This document shows positions 45,549-54,416 of a DNA stretch of 64,000 bases, piece by piece. Both the position numbers and the translations under genes were made by a program. The notes under the pieces were generated by a model that worked only from the letters and a program-made list of their open reading frames with translations, had not been told where the DNA came from and did no database searches. Where the stretch lies: the NCBI GenBank assembly GCA_965224845.1, contig CBDDAJ010000026.1:434001-498000 (forward strand), written 5' to 3'. This DNA is from Wocania_A sp965224845. Lineage in GTDB: Bacteria > Bacteroidota > Bacteroidia > Flavobacteriales > Flavobacteriaceae. Positions within the stretch are counted from its first letter, which is position 1; every line of letters starts with the position of its first letter.

Positions 45549-46883
45549 TCAATCTCTAAATACTTTATTTGGAAAAACCACAATACTTTCAAACCCGTTT
45601 TTACCAACAGAAGCTATACCAAAAAAATAATTATCAATAACGATACCATCCAAAGTAAATTCTGAAACATTACCAACATATCTGCTATAATCCCAGGTGG
45701 GTGATGTGGTATCTCTCCAATAAATTTTATAACCTATAGCGCCATTTACCTTATCCCACTTAAATTTAACCGATGGTTGTACAACCCCACCAATAGTAAC
45801 ATTCTTTGGCTGTTGCGGTGCAGAGGCCAAACTTGCTAAATTTATAGCATTTACTGTGGTTAACTTTTTTGCATAATCAAAATTTACATGTTCAATAAGG
45901 TCTCCATATTTTATGCCATTTTCTTCTCTAATATTTTGATGTTGCTGGGTATAGTTTTCGTGAGCTTCCATAATTCTGATACCTGGAAAACCTAAATCGT
46001 TAAATGGTCTGTGGTGTCCGCCACGGCCAAATCTATCTAATCTATAAACCATCATGGGATTCATTTCTGGCATATATGTTTTTGTGGTTTTATGAATATA
46101 TCGTGCTAACTGTCGTGAAACTCCATCAACTTCCCCGCCGTAAAAGCGTCTTAAAGTTCGTTCTTTTTCTGTTTCGGTAGGAGGTACTGGTTCTGAAAAA
46201 ATTCTAAAAGTTCTATTGTCTATAACACCATCAATACCTTTAATGTTTCCAATCATGTCATTATTTAAGACTCCAATAATATTCCAGCCATTATCTCTTG
46301 CATATTTTGCTAATCCAGCACCACCAAATAAGCCCTGTTCTTCTCCAGATAATCCAACATACACAATACTACTTTCAAATTTATAGTTTGAAAGCACCCG
46401 AGCTGCTTCAATAGTGCCAGCCATTCCTGAAGCATTATCGTTTGCTCCCGGAGCATCTGTTGTAAAATCCATGGTATCACTGGCACGCGAATCTATATCC
46501 CCACTCATTATAATATAACGGTTTGGGAACTTGGTGCCTTTTTGAATAGCTACTACATTAACAACCCAGGCATCATGAGGTACTCTACGATTACCAGATT
46601 TGGTTACAAAATCTTTTTGATAAAAAACATCAAGGCAATTGCCACAGTTTTTTGAAATAGTTTCGAACTCAGATTTAATCCAACGTCTTGCAGCTCCAAT
46701 ACCTCTAGTTTTAGAAAGCGTATCGCTAAACGTATTTCTTGTTCCAAAGTTTACAAGCGTTTGTATGTCTTTTTGAATTCTATCAGATGAAACAGCATCT
46801 ATGATATTATAGATTTTTTGACTGGTTTGAGAAAAGGCAGACAAAAACAGAAAGTAAAGACCAAAAGTGATTAAATATTTCAT
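45549..46883 (-). CDS. Secreted M28-family peptidase with C-terminal fibronectin-like domain
   Basis: Zinc aminopeptidase of 444 aa with signal peptide MKYLITFGLYFLFLSAFSQ. Metal-site stretches are PGANDNASGMAGTIEAARVL (bridging Asp), YVGLSGEEQGLFGG (Glu pair), VLNNDMIGN (Asp) and IMEAHENYT (His). The first ligand position reads MSGDIDSRAS, with Asp where many M28 enzymes have His (GxHxDS). The last about 90 residues (PSVKFKWDKVNGAIGYKIYW) form a fibronectin type III-like domain. The Met at 46913 would add ten residues before the signal sequence, so 46883 is preferred. Stands alone between the M1 and DUF6265 genes. Confidence 0.88.
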   Translation of the reverse strand: MKYLITFGLYFLFLSAFSQTSQKIYNIIDAVSSDRIQKDIQTLVNFGTRNTFSDTLSKTRGIGAARRWIKSEFETISKNCGNCLDVFYQKDFVTKSGNRRVPHDAWVVNVVAIQKGTKFPNRYIIMSGDIDSRASDTMDFTTDAPGANDNASGMAGTIEAARVLSNYKFESSIVYVGLSGEEQGLFGGAGLAKYARDNGWNIIGVLNNDMIGNIKGIDGVIDNRTFRIFSEPVPPTETEKERTLRRFYGGEVDGVSRQLARYIHKTTKTYMPEMNPMMVYRLDRFGRGGHHRPFNDLGFPGIRIMEAHENYTQQHQNIREENGIKYGDLIEHVNFDYAKKLTTVNAINLASLASAPQQPKNVTIGGVVQPSVKFKWDKVNGAIGYKIYWRDTTSPTWDYSRYVGNVSEFTLDGIVIDNYFFGIASVGKNGFESIVVFPNKVFRD

Positions 46884-47007
46884 GTATTGTTTTTCAATTG
46901 TTACACGTATCACTCATACAGACATTCTTATGTTAGTTATGCATGTTTTATTAGTGATAATGTTACTTGGTTTATAAGGTTCTGAATACTAGCTTAGCAT
47001 AACAAAA

Positions 47008-47496
47008 CTATTTATTTTTTTTATAATTAAACTTTATAGTTTCAACAGAGCCATCTTTTTGGTGCATATCTACATAAACATTCATTTCGTTCGTACTTAC
47101 TTTTTCAAAAGTCATACCTTCAAATACGACCTTATTTTGAGTGATCTCTTTTAAAGGAAAGTCAACAGTTTCATTTTTAGTTTCCCAGCCTTTCAAGTCA
47201 TTATTAAAATGCTTTAGTTGTAGAATTAAAGTGTTTTTTACTTCTCGAATAATTTCAATTTCATAAAATGATACTTTTCCATTGTTAATTAGTTTGAAAG
47301 TAGCCATCATAGATCCACCTGATGGTTTGCTCCAATTTTCTTCTGTTTTTCCTCCAAAGGCTTCTCCTTTCCAATTGCCGGATATCCAGGCAATATTTTC
47401 TAATTTGGGCTCGAGTCTTTTTTCTGTTTGCGCTTTGCACGACAGACTAAAAAAAGAAATGGTCATTAATAATACAATTGCAATAAATGTTTTCAT
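47008..47496 (-). CDS. DUF6265-type secreted protein
   Basis: A 162-aa protein with a signal sequence MKTFIAIVLLMTISFFSLSC, whose SLSC may be a lipobox. The mature part has IAWISGNWKGEAFGGKTEEN, SKPSGGSMMATFKLINNGKV and FEGMTFEKVSTNEMNVYV, matching the DUF6265 family of lipocalin-like beta-barrels. Function is unknown. A separate gene with no close neighbour on the same transcript. Confidence 0.75.
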   Translation of the reverse strand: MKTFIAIVLLMTISFFSLSCKAQTEKRLEPKLENIAWISGNWKGEAFGGKTEENWSKPSGGSMMATFKLINNGKVSFYEIEIIREVKNTLILQLKHFNNDLKGWETKNETVDFPLKEITQNKVVFEGMTFEKVSTNEMNVYVDMHQKDGSVETIKFNYKKNK

Positions 47497-47587
47497 GATT
47501 TTGCGTTTTAAATTGTTTATATATTATTAAGACGATCATGGGGTTTATTATTGAGACATATTTTTAACCTTTATTATCGTTAATGCT

Positions 47588-48325
47588 CTATTTTATGAAG
47601 GTTACCTTTGATATTTTTTCATTCTGTATTTCGTAAATAGCAATGGCATAAAAGATTTTGCCGTTGGCAGTTACTCTTTCTTTATCAATTATTTTATTAC
47701 CTAATACCATTCTATTGACAATTTGAGCATTTAAATCAGAAGCCCGCTTAAACAGTGAAGCGTATTGTTTTTTAATAGCTTCATGACCTTCAGAAATTAA
47801 ATTATTAGGGAATCTGTATAATTTCACATCATCTGTATAAGTTTCAACAAATGCATCAATATCTCTTTTGTTATAAGCTTCTAACTGTTTATTTACAACG
47901 ATTTCTGGATTAGACGTCGTTTTTGAATTTTTAATAAAGGTCATAGATTTTATACTATTATTTGCGACTTTATAAATAGTAATATGCCTGTTTGTTGTAA
48001 AATTTACGGTACTTAACTCCTCATCAATAACCCTATCATTAAGAACGATTCTGTTTAATACTTTTACATTGGTTTTTTTGTTTTTATTAAAAAAACGGAG
48101 GTAGTTTTCTTTTAATTTTTCACGTCCTAAATACATAGTGTCGTCAGGAAATAGACTTACTAAAACATCCATGTCAAAAGCTTTGGCAAATGCTTCTATA
48201 TTTCTAGTATTAAAAGGAGTTATGTGCTTTTGTACAATATCTCCATTCCGCTTTTCATTTTGGGTGTTTGATTGTGAAAAAAGCGATAATGGTATGAGGA
48301 ATAAAATAAACAGGTTTAGTTTCAT
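47588..48325 (-). CDS. Secreted protein with two SnoaL-like (NTF2-fold) domains
   Basis: A 245-aa protein with signal peptide MKLNLFILFLIPLSLFSQS. Two homologous halves follow: VQKHITPFNTRNIEAFAKAF, DMDVLVSLFPDDTMYLGREK, LKENYLRFF and VVNKQLEAYNKRDIDAFVET, YTDDVKLYRFPNNLISEGHE, AIKKQYASLF. Both match the SnoaL/NTF2 pattern xAYNxRDxDAFxxxYxxDVxL. An internal duplication is likely. SnoaL-like proteins can be enzymes or binding proteins and no catalytic residues are assigned here. Confidence 0.82.
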   Translation of the reverse strand: MKLNLFILFLIPLSLFSQSNTQNEKRNGDIVQKHITPFNTRNIEAFAKAFDMDVLVSLFPDDTMYLGREKLKENYLRFFNKNKKTNVKVLNRIVLNDRVIDEELSTVNFTTNRHITIYKVANNSIKSMTFIKNSKTTSNPEIVVNKQLEAYNKRDIDAFVETYTDDVKLYRFPNNLISEGHEAIKKQYASLFKRASDLNAQIVNRMVLGNKIIDKERVTANGKIFYAIAIYEIQNEKISKVTFIK

Positions 48326-48360
48326 TGTAAAGTGATTGATGTTCTAAAGATAATAAAATA

Positions 48361-48397
48361 AAAAAACGCTTCAGAAAATTATTTCTGAAACGTTTTT
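48361..48397 (-). terminator. Terminator of the fad operon
   Basis: AAAAACGCTTCAGAAA (48362-48377) pairs with TTTCTGAAACGTTTTT (48382-48397) with one C/A mismatch and a four-base loop. On the minus strand it ends in a T run. It lies 35 bp past the fadE stop. Confidence 0.85.
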
Positions 48398-48431
48398 CGC
48401 ATTTGAGTTAGTCACTAAATATTTTTAAAAA

Positions 48432-50243
48432 CTAAAAGCAGTACTTGTTTTCAGCTTTTACTTTTTCAGCAATTTCATTGCGTAAATCTACAATATCTGG
48501 ATAGTTTTGATATTTTGTAAAGCGCTTAAGCCCCATTAATAGCATGCGTTGCTCATCCCCTTCAGCAAAAGAAATGATACTTTCCTTGCCTTTGTCTTCA
48601 ACTATATTTATAGCATTATATAAATATAACTTAGACATGGCTATTTGTACAGATTGCGATTCTTCACCATAGCGTTTTGCATTCTTTTCGGTTCTTAAAA
48701 CTGCTGATTCTGCCATATATACTTCAATTAGTATATCTGCAGCAGCAATTAATAATTGTTGGTGTTCCTCCAATTCTTGCCCAAATTTTTGAACGGCAGC
48801 ACCCGCTACCATCAAAAATATTTTTTTAAGCTTAGCAATCATTGCTTTTTCTTCAGAAAATAATTGGGAATAGTCTGGGGTTTCAAATGAAGGAATTCCC
48901 ATTAATTCTTCTTGTACTTTCATGGCAGGGCCTAATAAATCTACATGACCACGCATGGCTTTTTTTACCAGCATACCAACAGATAACATTCGGTTTATTT
49001 CGTTAGTACCTTCGTAAATACGTGCAATACGAGCATCTCTCCAAGCGGCTTCCATAGGAGTTTCCTCAGAGAATCCCATCCCTCCAAAAATTTGAATGCC
49101 TTCATCGGCTGCATTTTGCACATCTTCAGAAACGGCAACTTTTAATATGGAGCATTCTATAGCATATTCTTCTACACCTTTAAGCTCTGCTTCTTGGTGT
49201 GAATTCCCTGAAGCTTCACGGATAGCGATACGATCTTCAATGTTTTTAGCAGCTCTATAGGTTGCCGATTCACCAGCATAAGCACTTGTTGCCATTTGTG
49301 CCAGTTTTGTTTTAATAGCACCAAAGTCTGCTATTGGCGTTTTAAACTGCTTACGCTCATTTGCATAATTTACTGCAGTTGTTAAAATTCTTCTTTGAGA
49401 ATCTAAACAAGCAGCTGCTAATTTAATACGGCCAACGTTAAGTGCATTCATAGCAATTTTAAAACCATTACCTCTTTCAGATAGCATATTCTCAACCGGT
49501 ACTACCGTATCGTTAAAAAATACCTGACGTGTAGAGCTGGCTCTAATCCCTAATTTATGTTCTTCTTCACCAAGTGTTACACCGTTTGGATTTTCAGGAT
49601 CATATTCTACAATAAATCCTGTAATATTTTTATCATCTTCAATACGAGCAAAAACAATCATCAAACTACAAAACCCTGCATTTGAGATCCACATTTTTTG
49701 TCCATTGATTTTATAAGATTTTCCATCAGCAGATAATTCGGCTGTTGTTTTACCAGAATTAGCATCAGAACCAGCTCCAGGCTCAGTTAAGCAATACGCT
49801 CCAAACCATTCTCCAGTTGCTAATTTAGGAACATACTTTTGCTTTTGTTCTTCTGTACCATAAAGCGTAATTGGCATCGTTCCAATTCCTGTATGCGCGC
49901 CAAATGCCGTGCTAAAAGACCCTGTACCAGAAGAGATATAATCGCAGGTTAAGCATGTAGATACAAATCCCATTCCTAATCCACCATAGGCTTCGGGAAC
50001 TGCTACTCCAAGAAAACCTAGTTCGCCAGCTTTACGCATTACTTCTTCTGTTAATGCATAATCTTTAGCTTCAAATCGGTCTTTATGAGGAATAATTTCA
50101 CGATCATTAAATTCCATAACCGCTTCTTTCATCATTTGTTGCTCTTCTGAAAAATCTTCAGGAGTAAATACATCCTCGCAGTTGGTTTCTTTTACAAGGA
50201 ATTGTCCGCCACGAAGAATATCTTTATTTTCTATATTTGCCAT
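48432..50243 (-). CDS. fadE: Acyl-CoA dehydrogenase
   Basis: Flavin enzyme for the first step of beta-oxidation, making trans-2-enoyl-CoA. The 603-aa protein has the usual acyl-CoA dehydrogenase core: GAYCLTEPGAGSDANSGKT (FAD/substrate loop), YKINGQKMWISNAG, GFKIAMNALNVGRIKLAAAC and IFGGMGFSEETPMEAAWRDA with RIYEGTNEINRML. An extra about 150-residue C-terminal helical domain is present, as in very-long-chain-type and B. subtilis FadE enzymes. It is the last gene of the marR-fadN-fadA-[four-helix]-fadE operon. A terminator follows. Confidence 0.93.
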   Translation of the reverse strand: MANIENKDILRGGQFLVKETNCEDVFTPEDFSEEQQMMKEAVMEFNDREIIPHKDRFEAKDYALTEEVMRKAGELGFLGVAVPEAYGGLGMGFVSTCLTCDYISSGTGSFSTAFGAHTGIGTMPITLYGTEEQKQKYVPKLATGEWFGAYCLTEPGAGSDANSGKTTAELSADGKSYKINGQKMWISNAGFCSLMIVFARIEDDKNITGFIVEYDPENPNGVTLGEEEHKLGIRASSTRQVFFNDTVVPVENMLSERGNGFKIAMNALNVGRIKLAAACLDSQRRILTTAVNYANERKQFKTPIADFGAIKTKLAQMATSAYAGESATYRAAKNIEDRIAIREASGNSHQEAELKGVEEYAIECSILKVAVSEDVQNAADEGIQIFGGMGFSEETPMEAAWRDARIARIYEGTNEINRMLSVGMLVKKAMRGHVDLLGPAMKVQEELMGIPSFETPDYSQLFSEEKAMIAKLKKIFLMVAGAAVQKFGQELEEHQQLLIAAADILIEVYMAESAVLRTEKNAKRYGEESQSVQIAMSKLYLYNAINIVEDKGKESIISFAEGDEQRMLLMGLKRFTKYQNYPDIVDLRNEIAEKVKAENKYCF

Positions 50244-50277
50244 AATTTTGTAAGTTTTAAGTCTTTAATTTAATTTA

Positions 50278-50315
50278 AGAAATTAGAGGTGAGAAATTAG
50301 AAGCTAAGCTTCTAA
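50278..50315. repeat. Left inverted repeat and hairpin at the four-helix gene
   Basis: AAGAAATTAGA (50278-50288) is matched in reverse complement by TCTAATTTCTT at 50687-50697, on the other side of the four-helix gene. Next to it TTAGAAGC-TAA-GCTTCTAA (50297-50315) is a perfect 8-bp-stem hairpin that includes the gene's stop codon. Confidence 0.6.
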
Positions 50316-50671
50316 AGTTTTCCCATAAAACCAATAATCATTCTTTGAAATTCGTTGTTTTTATCGTTTAATTTTTCAAACTGTGTTTCTAAAATGTATT
50401 TAGCATGAAGGGCAGCTATTGGTTGTGTTCCTAATTTAAAAGAAGCACTCAATGAGTAATCTAAACAAGTACTGAATGCCTTACCAGTTCTAGCAGACCC
50501 TTCGGCAATATTTGATGGTATTGATACAGCATACCCTGTTAATTGAGAAGTTAGCCTGTAATCTTCTCTCTTTGGGAAATCTGATGTTAAATCGTAAATA
50601 TTTTTCATTAGTTCCGTTACAAGCTGCCAAATTTTTAAATTATGATGATGATATTTCTTTCTTGTACTCAT
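50312..50671 (-). CDS. Four-helix bundle protein (S23/IVS type)
   Basis: A 119-aa helical protein of the family called four helix bundle/S23, first known from intervening sequences in 23S rRNA genes and related to the Avd protein of retroelements. Family marks are HHHNLKIWQLVTELMKNIYD, FPKREDYRLTSQLTGYAVSI and PSNIAEGSARTGKAF. It is placed between fadA and fadE on the same strand, flanked by an 11-bp perfect inverted repeat and A/G-rich repeats (50278-50305 and 50672-50698). That suggests it came as a small mobile unit. Its function is unknown. Confidence 0.83.
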   Translation of the reverse strand: MSTRKKYHHHNLKIWQLVTELMKNIYDLTSDFPKREDYRLTSQLTGYAVSIPSNIAEGSARTGKAFSTCLDYSLSASFKLGTQPIAALHAKYILETQFEKLNDKNNEFQRMIIGFMGKL

Positions 50672-50698
50672 CTCTAACCTCTTATTTCTAATTTCTTA
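50672..50698. repeat. Right inverted repeat at the four-helix gene
   Basis: CTCTAACCTCTTATTTCTAA onward contains TCTAATTTCTT (50687-50697), the reverse complement of the left copy at 50278-50288. Both arms are rich in TTAGA/GAGGT units. Together they could fold into a stem enclosing the gene, as IVS elements do. Confidence 0.55.
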
Positions 50699-50703
50699 TC
50701 ATC

Positions 50704-51897
50704 TTAAGAGAGAAACTCAAAAACCCCACAGGCTCCCTGACCAGTACCAACGCACATAGTAACTGCACCATACTTTCCTTTCATATCTCGTTTGCGCATT
50801 TCATCAAATAATTGAACTGATAATTTTGCGCCTGTACAACCAAGTGGATGCCCAAGTGCGATGGCACCACCATTTACGTTTATGATATCTGGATTTAGAT
50901 CTAACTCGCGAATTACTGCCAGCGATTGAGAAGCGAAAGCTTCATTTAACTCTATTAATTCTAAATCATCTTGTTGTAACCCTGCTTGTTTTAATGCCTT
51001 AGGAATAGCTTTTACAGGTCCAATTCCCATGATTCTTGGTTCTACACCTGCAGCTGCATAGTTTACCATTCTGGCTATAGGTTCAAGATTTAACTCTTTA
51101 ACCATAGCTTCACTCATAACCATTACAAATGCTGCACCATCACTCATTTGAGACGAGTTACCGGCAGTTACACTTCCTCCTTGAGCAAATACAGCTCTTA
51201 GTTTTGCTAAGGCTTCCTTATTTGTTCCTTTTCTAGGGCCTTCGTCTTTAGTAACCGTATATGATTTTGTTGCTTTCTTCCCATTCGCATCAATGTATGT
51301 TTGTTCAACTTCTATAGGTACAATTTGGTCTTGAAAGCGATTTTCAGCTTGTGCCTTTAAAGCTTTCATATGAGAATTGTATGCAAATTCATCTTGGTCT
51401 TCTCGGGAAACCTTGAATTGGTTGGCAACAGCTTCAGCTGTATTTCCCATGCCCCAATAGTAATCTTCATGGCCAGCTTTTACAATGGCATCATAATTTA
51501 ATTCAGGTTTGAAGCCTGTCATGGGTACGCTACTCATACTTTCAGCACCACCGGCAATAATGCAATCGGCCATTCCTGCCTGAATTTTTGCTGTAGCCAT
51601 ACCAATAGTTTCTACTCCAGAAGAACAAAAACGATTCACAGTTACCCCGGGAACATCAATGACTTCTAATCCCATTAAAGAGATTAAACGTGCCATGTTT
51701 AGTCCTTGAGAGCCTTCTGGCATGGCATTACCTACAATTACATCGTCAATACGCTTAGGATCTAAATGGGGTAATTCCTTCATCATATATTTGATGGTTT
51801 CGGCAGCTAATTCATCTGTTCTTTTAAAACGAAACACGCCTTTAGGAGCTTTACCTACGGCAGTTCTATATGCTTTTACTATATATGCTGTTTTCAT
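50704..51897 (-). CDS. fadA: Acetyl-CoA C-acyltransferase (3-ketoacyl-CoA thiolase)
   Basis: Last step of the beta-oxidation cycle: splits 3-ketoacyl-CoA into acetyl-CoA and a shortened acyl-CoA. In the 397-aa protein the nucleophilic Cys is in VNRFCSSGVETIGMATAKIQ (about residue 91). NVNGGAIALGHPLGCTGAKL holds the conserved GHP His, and MCVGTGQGACGVFEF the second active-site Cys. It lies between fadN (100 bp upstream, gap with a large hairpin) and the four-helix gene. The order fadN-fadA-fadE equals that of the B. subtilis fadNAE operon. Confidence 0.95.
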   Translation of the reverse strand: MKTAYIVKAYRTAVGKAPKGVFRFKRTDELAAETIKYMMKELPHLDPKRIDDVIVGNAMPEGSQGLNMARLISLMGLEVIDVPGVTVNRFCSSGVETIGMATAKIQAGMADCIIAGGAESMSSVPMTGFKPELNYDAIVKAGHEDYYWGMGNTAEAVANQFKVSREDQDEFAYNSHMKALKAQAENRFQDQIVPIEVEQTYIDANGKKATKSYTVTKDEGPRKGTNKEALAKLRAVFAQGGSVTAGNSSQMSDGAAFVMVMSEAMVKELNLEPIARMVNYAAAGVEPRIMGIGPVKAIPKALKQAGLQQDDLELIELNEAFASQSLAVIRELDLNPDIINVNGGAIALGHPLGCTGAKLSVQLFDEMRKRDMKGKYGAVTMCVGTGQGACGVFEFLS

Positions 51898-51910
51898 CTT
51901 TTGTGCTTTT

Positions 51911-51989
51911 AGCTATTAGCTTTTGGCTTCTAGCATCTCTAATTGTTTATCAAAATATGCCAATAGCTATAGGCTAAAGGCAAATAGCT
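51911..51989. repeat. Large imperfect inverted repeat between fadN and fadA
   Basis: AGCTATTAGC-TTTTGGCTTCTAGC (51911-51934) pairs with 51966-51989, whose reverse complement starts AGCTATTTGCCTTTAGCCTA. Five mismatches in 24 positions, with a loop of about 30 bases. The AGCTATTAGC/TAGCTAT repeat style is like that often seen around four-helix/IVS elements, but no gene is inside. It may affect the fadN/fadA mRNA. Confidence 0.6.
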
Positions 51990-51997
51990 TAGTAATT

Positions 51998-54406
51998 TTA
52001 ATTACGTAACGGTTTCCCTTTGGTTAACATGTGTTGGATTCTTTCTAAAGTTTTGCGTTCTGTACATAAGCTTAAAAAGGCTTCACGTTCTAAATCCAAT
52101 AAATATTGTTCAGTTACTAAAGTAGGTTCAGATAAATCTCCACCTGCCATTACATAAGCCAGTTTGTTGGCTATTTTTTTATCGTGTTCACTAATGTAGT
52201 TGCTTGCTTCCATCGAGTCTGTACCAACCAAGAACATACTTAAAGCTTGTTTACCAAGAACTTTTATGTCTTTACGTTTTACAGGTTGTGTATAGCCTAT
52301 ATCTGCCATTAATTTGGCATGTTGTTTAGCAACAGCTATTTGGCGGTCTTTATTAACAACTACTATATCCTTTCCTTTTTGGAGAATGCCCAAATCAAAT
52401 GCTTCGTAAGCAGAGGTCGCTACTTTAGCCATACCAATGGTGAGGAAATATTCTTGAAGTGTATTTAACTCCACATCTCCTTTTTTAAAAGTATCTTGAG
52501 CTCTTAGAGTCATTTCTTTAGAACCTCCACCACCAGGAATCACACCAACACCAAACTCTACCAGCCCAATGTAAGTTTCTGCAGCGGCTACAACTTTATC
52601 TGCATGCATTGATAACTCACAACCACCACCAAGAGCCATTCCGTGAGGCGCAGCTACAGTTGGAATAGAAGAGTAGCGCATACGCATCATGGTATCCTGG
52701 AAATATTTGATAGCCATATTTAACTCGTCATATTCTTGTTCGGCAGCCATCATGAAAATCATACCAATATTGGCTCCGACAGAGAAATTAGCAGCTTGAT
52801 TACCAACTACTAAACCAGCAAAATCTTTTTCTGCTATATCTATGGCTTTATTTAATCCTGCAAGGACATCGCCACCTATGGTATTCATTTTAGATTGGAA
52901 CTCTACATTAAGTATACCATCTCCCAGATCTTCAATAACTACCCCGGAATTTTTAAATACTTCGTTAGATTTTCTGATATTATCTAATATGATAAAGCTG
53001 TCTTGACCAGGGATTTTTTCTTGAGATTTCTTCGGAATATCATAAGCATATGTTGCACCATCTTTAATCGTATAGAACGATGAATTTCCTGAAGCTAACA
53101 TATCGTTTACCCAAGCATTAGGTTCTAAGCCTTCGGCCTTCATCATTTCAATTCCTTTTTCAACACCAATAGCATCCCAAATTTGAAAAGGACCATGTTC
53201 CCATCCAAATCCAGCTTTCATAGCATCGTCGATTTTATATAAATCATCAGTGATTTCTGGAATTCTATTTGAAACATAAGCAAATAATGCAGCGAAACTC
53301 TTTCTGTAGAATGCACCTGCTTTATCCTTTCCTTTTACTAAAACTTTAAATCGGTCAACTACCTTGTCAATAGTTTTCGTCATTTCTAAAGTGGCAAATT
53401 TTGCGCGCTTCTTTGCTCTATATTCTAAAGTATTTAAGTCCAGAGATAAAATGTCTTTTTTACCTTCTGCTGAAACATGTTTCTTATAAAAACCCTGGCC
53501 TGTTTTACTTCCTAACCATTTGTTTTCCATCATGGTATTGATGAAATCCGGCAGTTTAAATAACTCTATACGTTCATCATCTTTACAGTTTTCTGCGATT
53601 CCATTTGCAACATGTACTAAAGTGTCTAGTCCAACAACATCAACAGTTCTGAAAGTAGCCGATTTAGGACGGCCTATTACTGGACCAGATAGTTTATCGA
53701 CTTCCTCGATAGTTAGACCTAAATCCTTTACGGCATGAAATAAACTCTGGATACTAAAAATCCCAATTCGGTTTCCAATAAATGCAGGTGTATCTTTAGC
53801 AACAACCGAAGTCTTGCCAAGAAATTGCGCTCCATAACCATTTAAAAATTCTAATACCGAAGCATCCGTTTTTGGGCCAGGAATAATTTCAAATAATTTT
53901 AAATAACGAGCAGGATTGAAAAAATGTGTTCCACAGAAGTGTTTTTGGAAATCTTCAGAACGACCTTCACTCATAAATTTAATAGGAATACCAGAAGTGT
54001 TGGATGTGATTAAGGTTCCTGGTGTTCTGTGTTTTTCTAATTTTTCAAAAACTTGTTGTTTTATGTCAAGTCTTTCAACCACTACTTCCATAATCCAATC
54101 AACACCTGCCACTTTAGCAATATCATCTTCAAGATTACCTGTTGTAATTCTATTTTTAAAGGAAGCATGATAGAGTGGTGCAGGTTTAGATTTTATAGAA
54201 GCAGTCAATGCATCGTTAACTAATCTGTTTCTTACAGCTTTGTCTTCTAAAGTTAAGCCTTTAGCTTTTTCTTTCTCATTAAGTTCTCTAGGTATGATGT
54301 CTAATAATAAAACATCAACACCAATATTCGCAAAATGACAAGCGATACCACTTCCCATAATTCCTGAACCAATGATGGCTATTTTTTTAATTCTGCGTTT
54401 GCTCAT
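51998..54406 (-). CDS. fadN: 3-hydroxyacyl-CoA dehydrogenase/enoyl-CoA hydratase
   Basis: Two-domain enzyme for the middle steps of beta-oxidation. The dehydrogenase comes first: IKKIAIIGSGIMGSGIACHF (NAD Rossmann motif), CGTHFFNPARYLKLFEIIPG with the catalytic His, and KDTPAFIGNRIGIF. The hydratase/isomerase part is C-terminal: FAGLVVGNQAANFSVGANIG, AAPHGMALGGGCELSMHADK, GLVEFGVGVIPGGGGSKEMT. This order (dehydrogenase then hydratase) is that of B. subtilis FadN, opposite to E. coli FadB. The 802-aa length fits. It starts 10 bp after marR and is co-transcribed with it. Confidence 0.93.
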   Translation of the reverse strand: MSKRRIKKIAIIGSGIMGSGIACHFANIGVDVLLLDIIPRELNEKEKAKGLTLEDKAVRNRLVNDALTASIKSKPAPLYHASFKNRITTGNLEDDIAKVAGVDWIMEVVVERLDIKQQVFEKLEKHRTPGTLITSNTSGIPIKFMSEGRSEDFQKHFCGTHFFNPARYLKLFEIIPGPKTDASVLEFLNGYGAQFLGKTSVVAKDTPAFIGNRIGIFSIQSLFHAVKDLGLTIEEVDKLSGPVIGRPKSATFRTVDVVGLDTLVHVANGIAENCKDDERIELFKLPDFINTMMENKWLGSKTGQGFYKKHVSAEGKKDILSLDLNTLEYRAKKRAKFATLEMTKTIDKVVDRFKVLVKGKDKAGAFYRKSFAALFAYVSNRIPEITDDLYKIDDAMKAGFGWEHGPFQIWDAIGVEKGIEMMKAEGLEPNAWVNDMLASGNSSFYTIKDGATYAYDIPKKSQEKIPGQDSFIILDNIRKSNEVFKNSGVVIEDLGDGILNVEFQSKMNTIGGDVLAGLNKAIDIAEKDFAGLVVGNQAANFSVGANIGMIFMMAAEQEYDELNMAIKYFQDTMMRMRYSSIPTVAAPHGMALGGGCELSMHADKVVAAAETYIGLVEFGVGVIPGGGGSKEMTLRAQDTFKKGDVELNTLQEYFLTIGMAKVATSAYEAFDLGILQKGKDIVVVNKDRQIAVAKQHAKLMADIGYTQPVKRKDIKVLGKQALSMFLVGTDSMEASNYISEHDKKIANKLAYVMAGGDLSEPTLVTEQYLLDLEREAFLSLCTERKTLERIQHMLTKGKPLRN

Positions 54407-54416
54407 TTTATTTAAA

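Noticed and set aside
46936..46956. Second MarR operator upstream of the M28 peptidase (TTATGCATG)
   Set aside because: Only half of the palindrome matches and the gene has no link to fatty acids.
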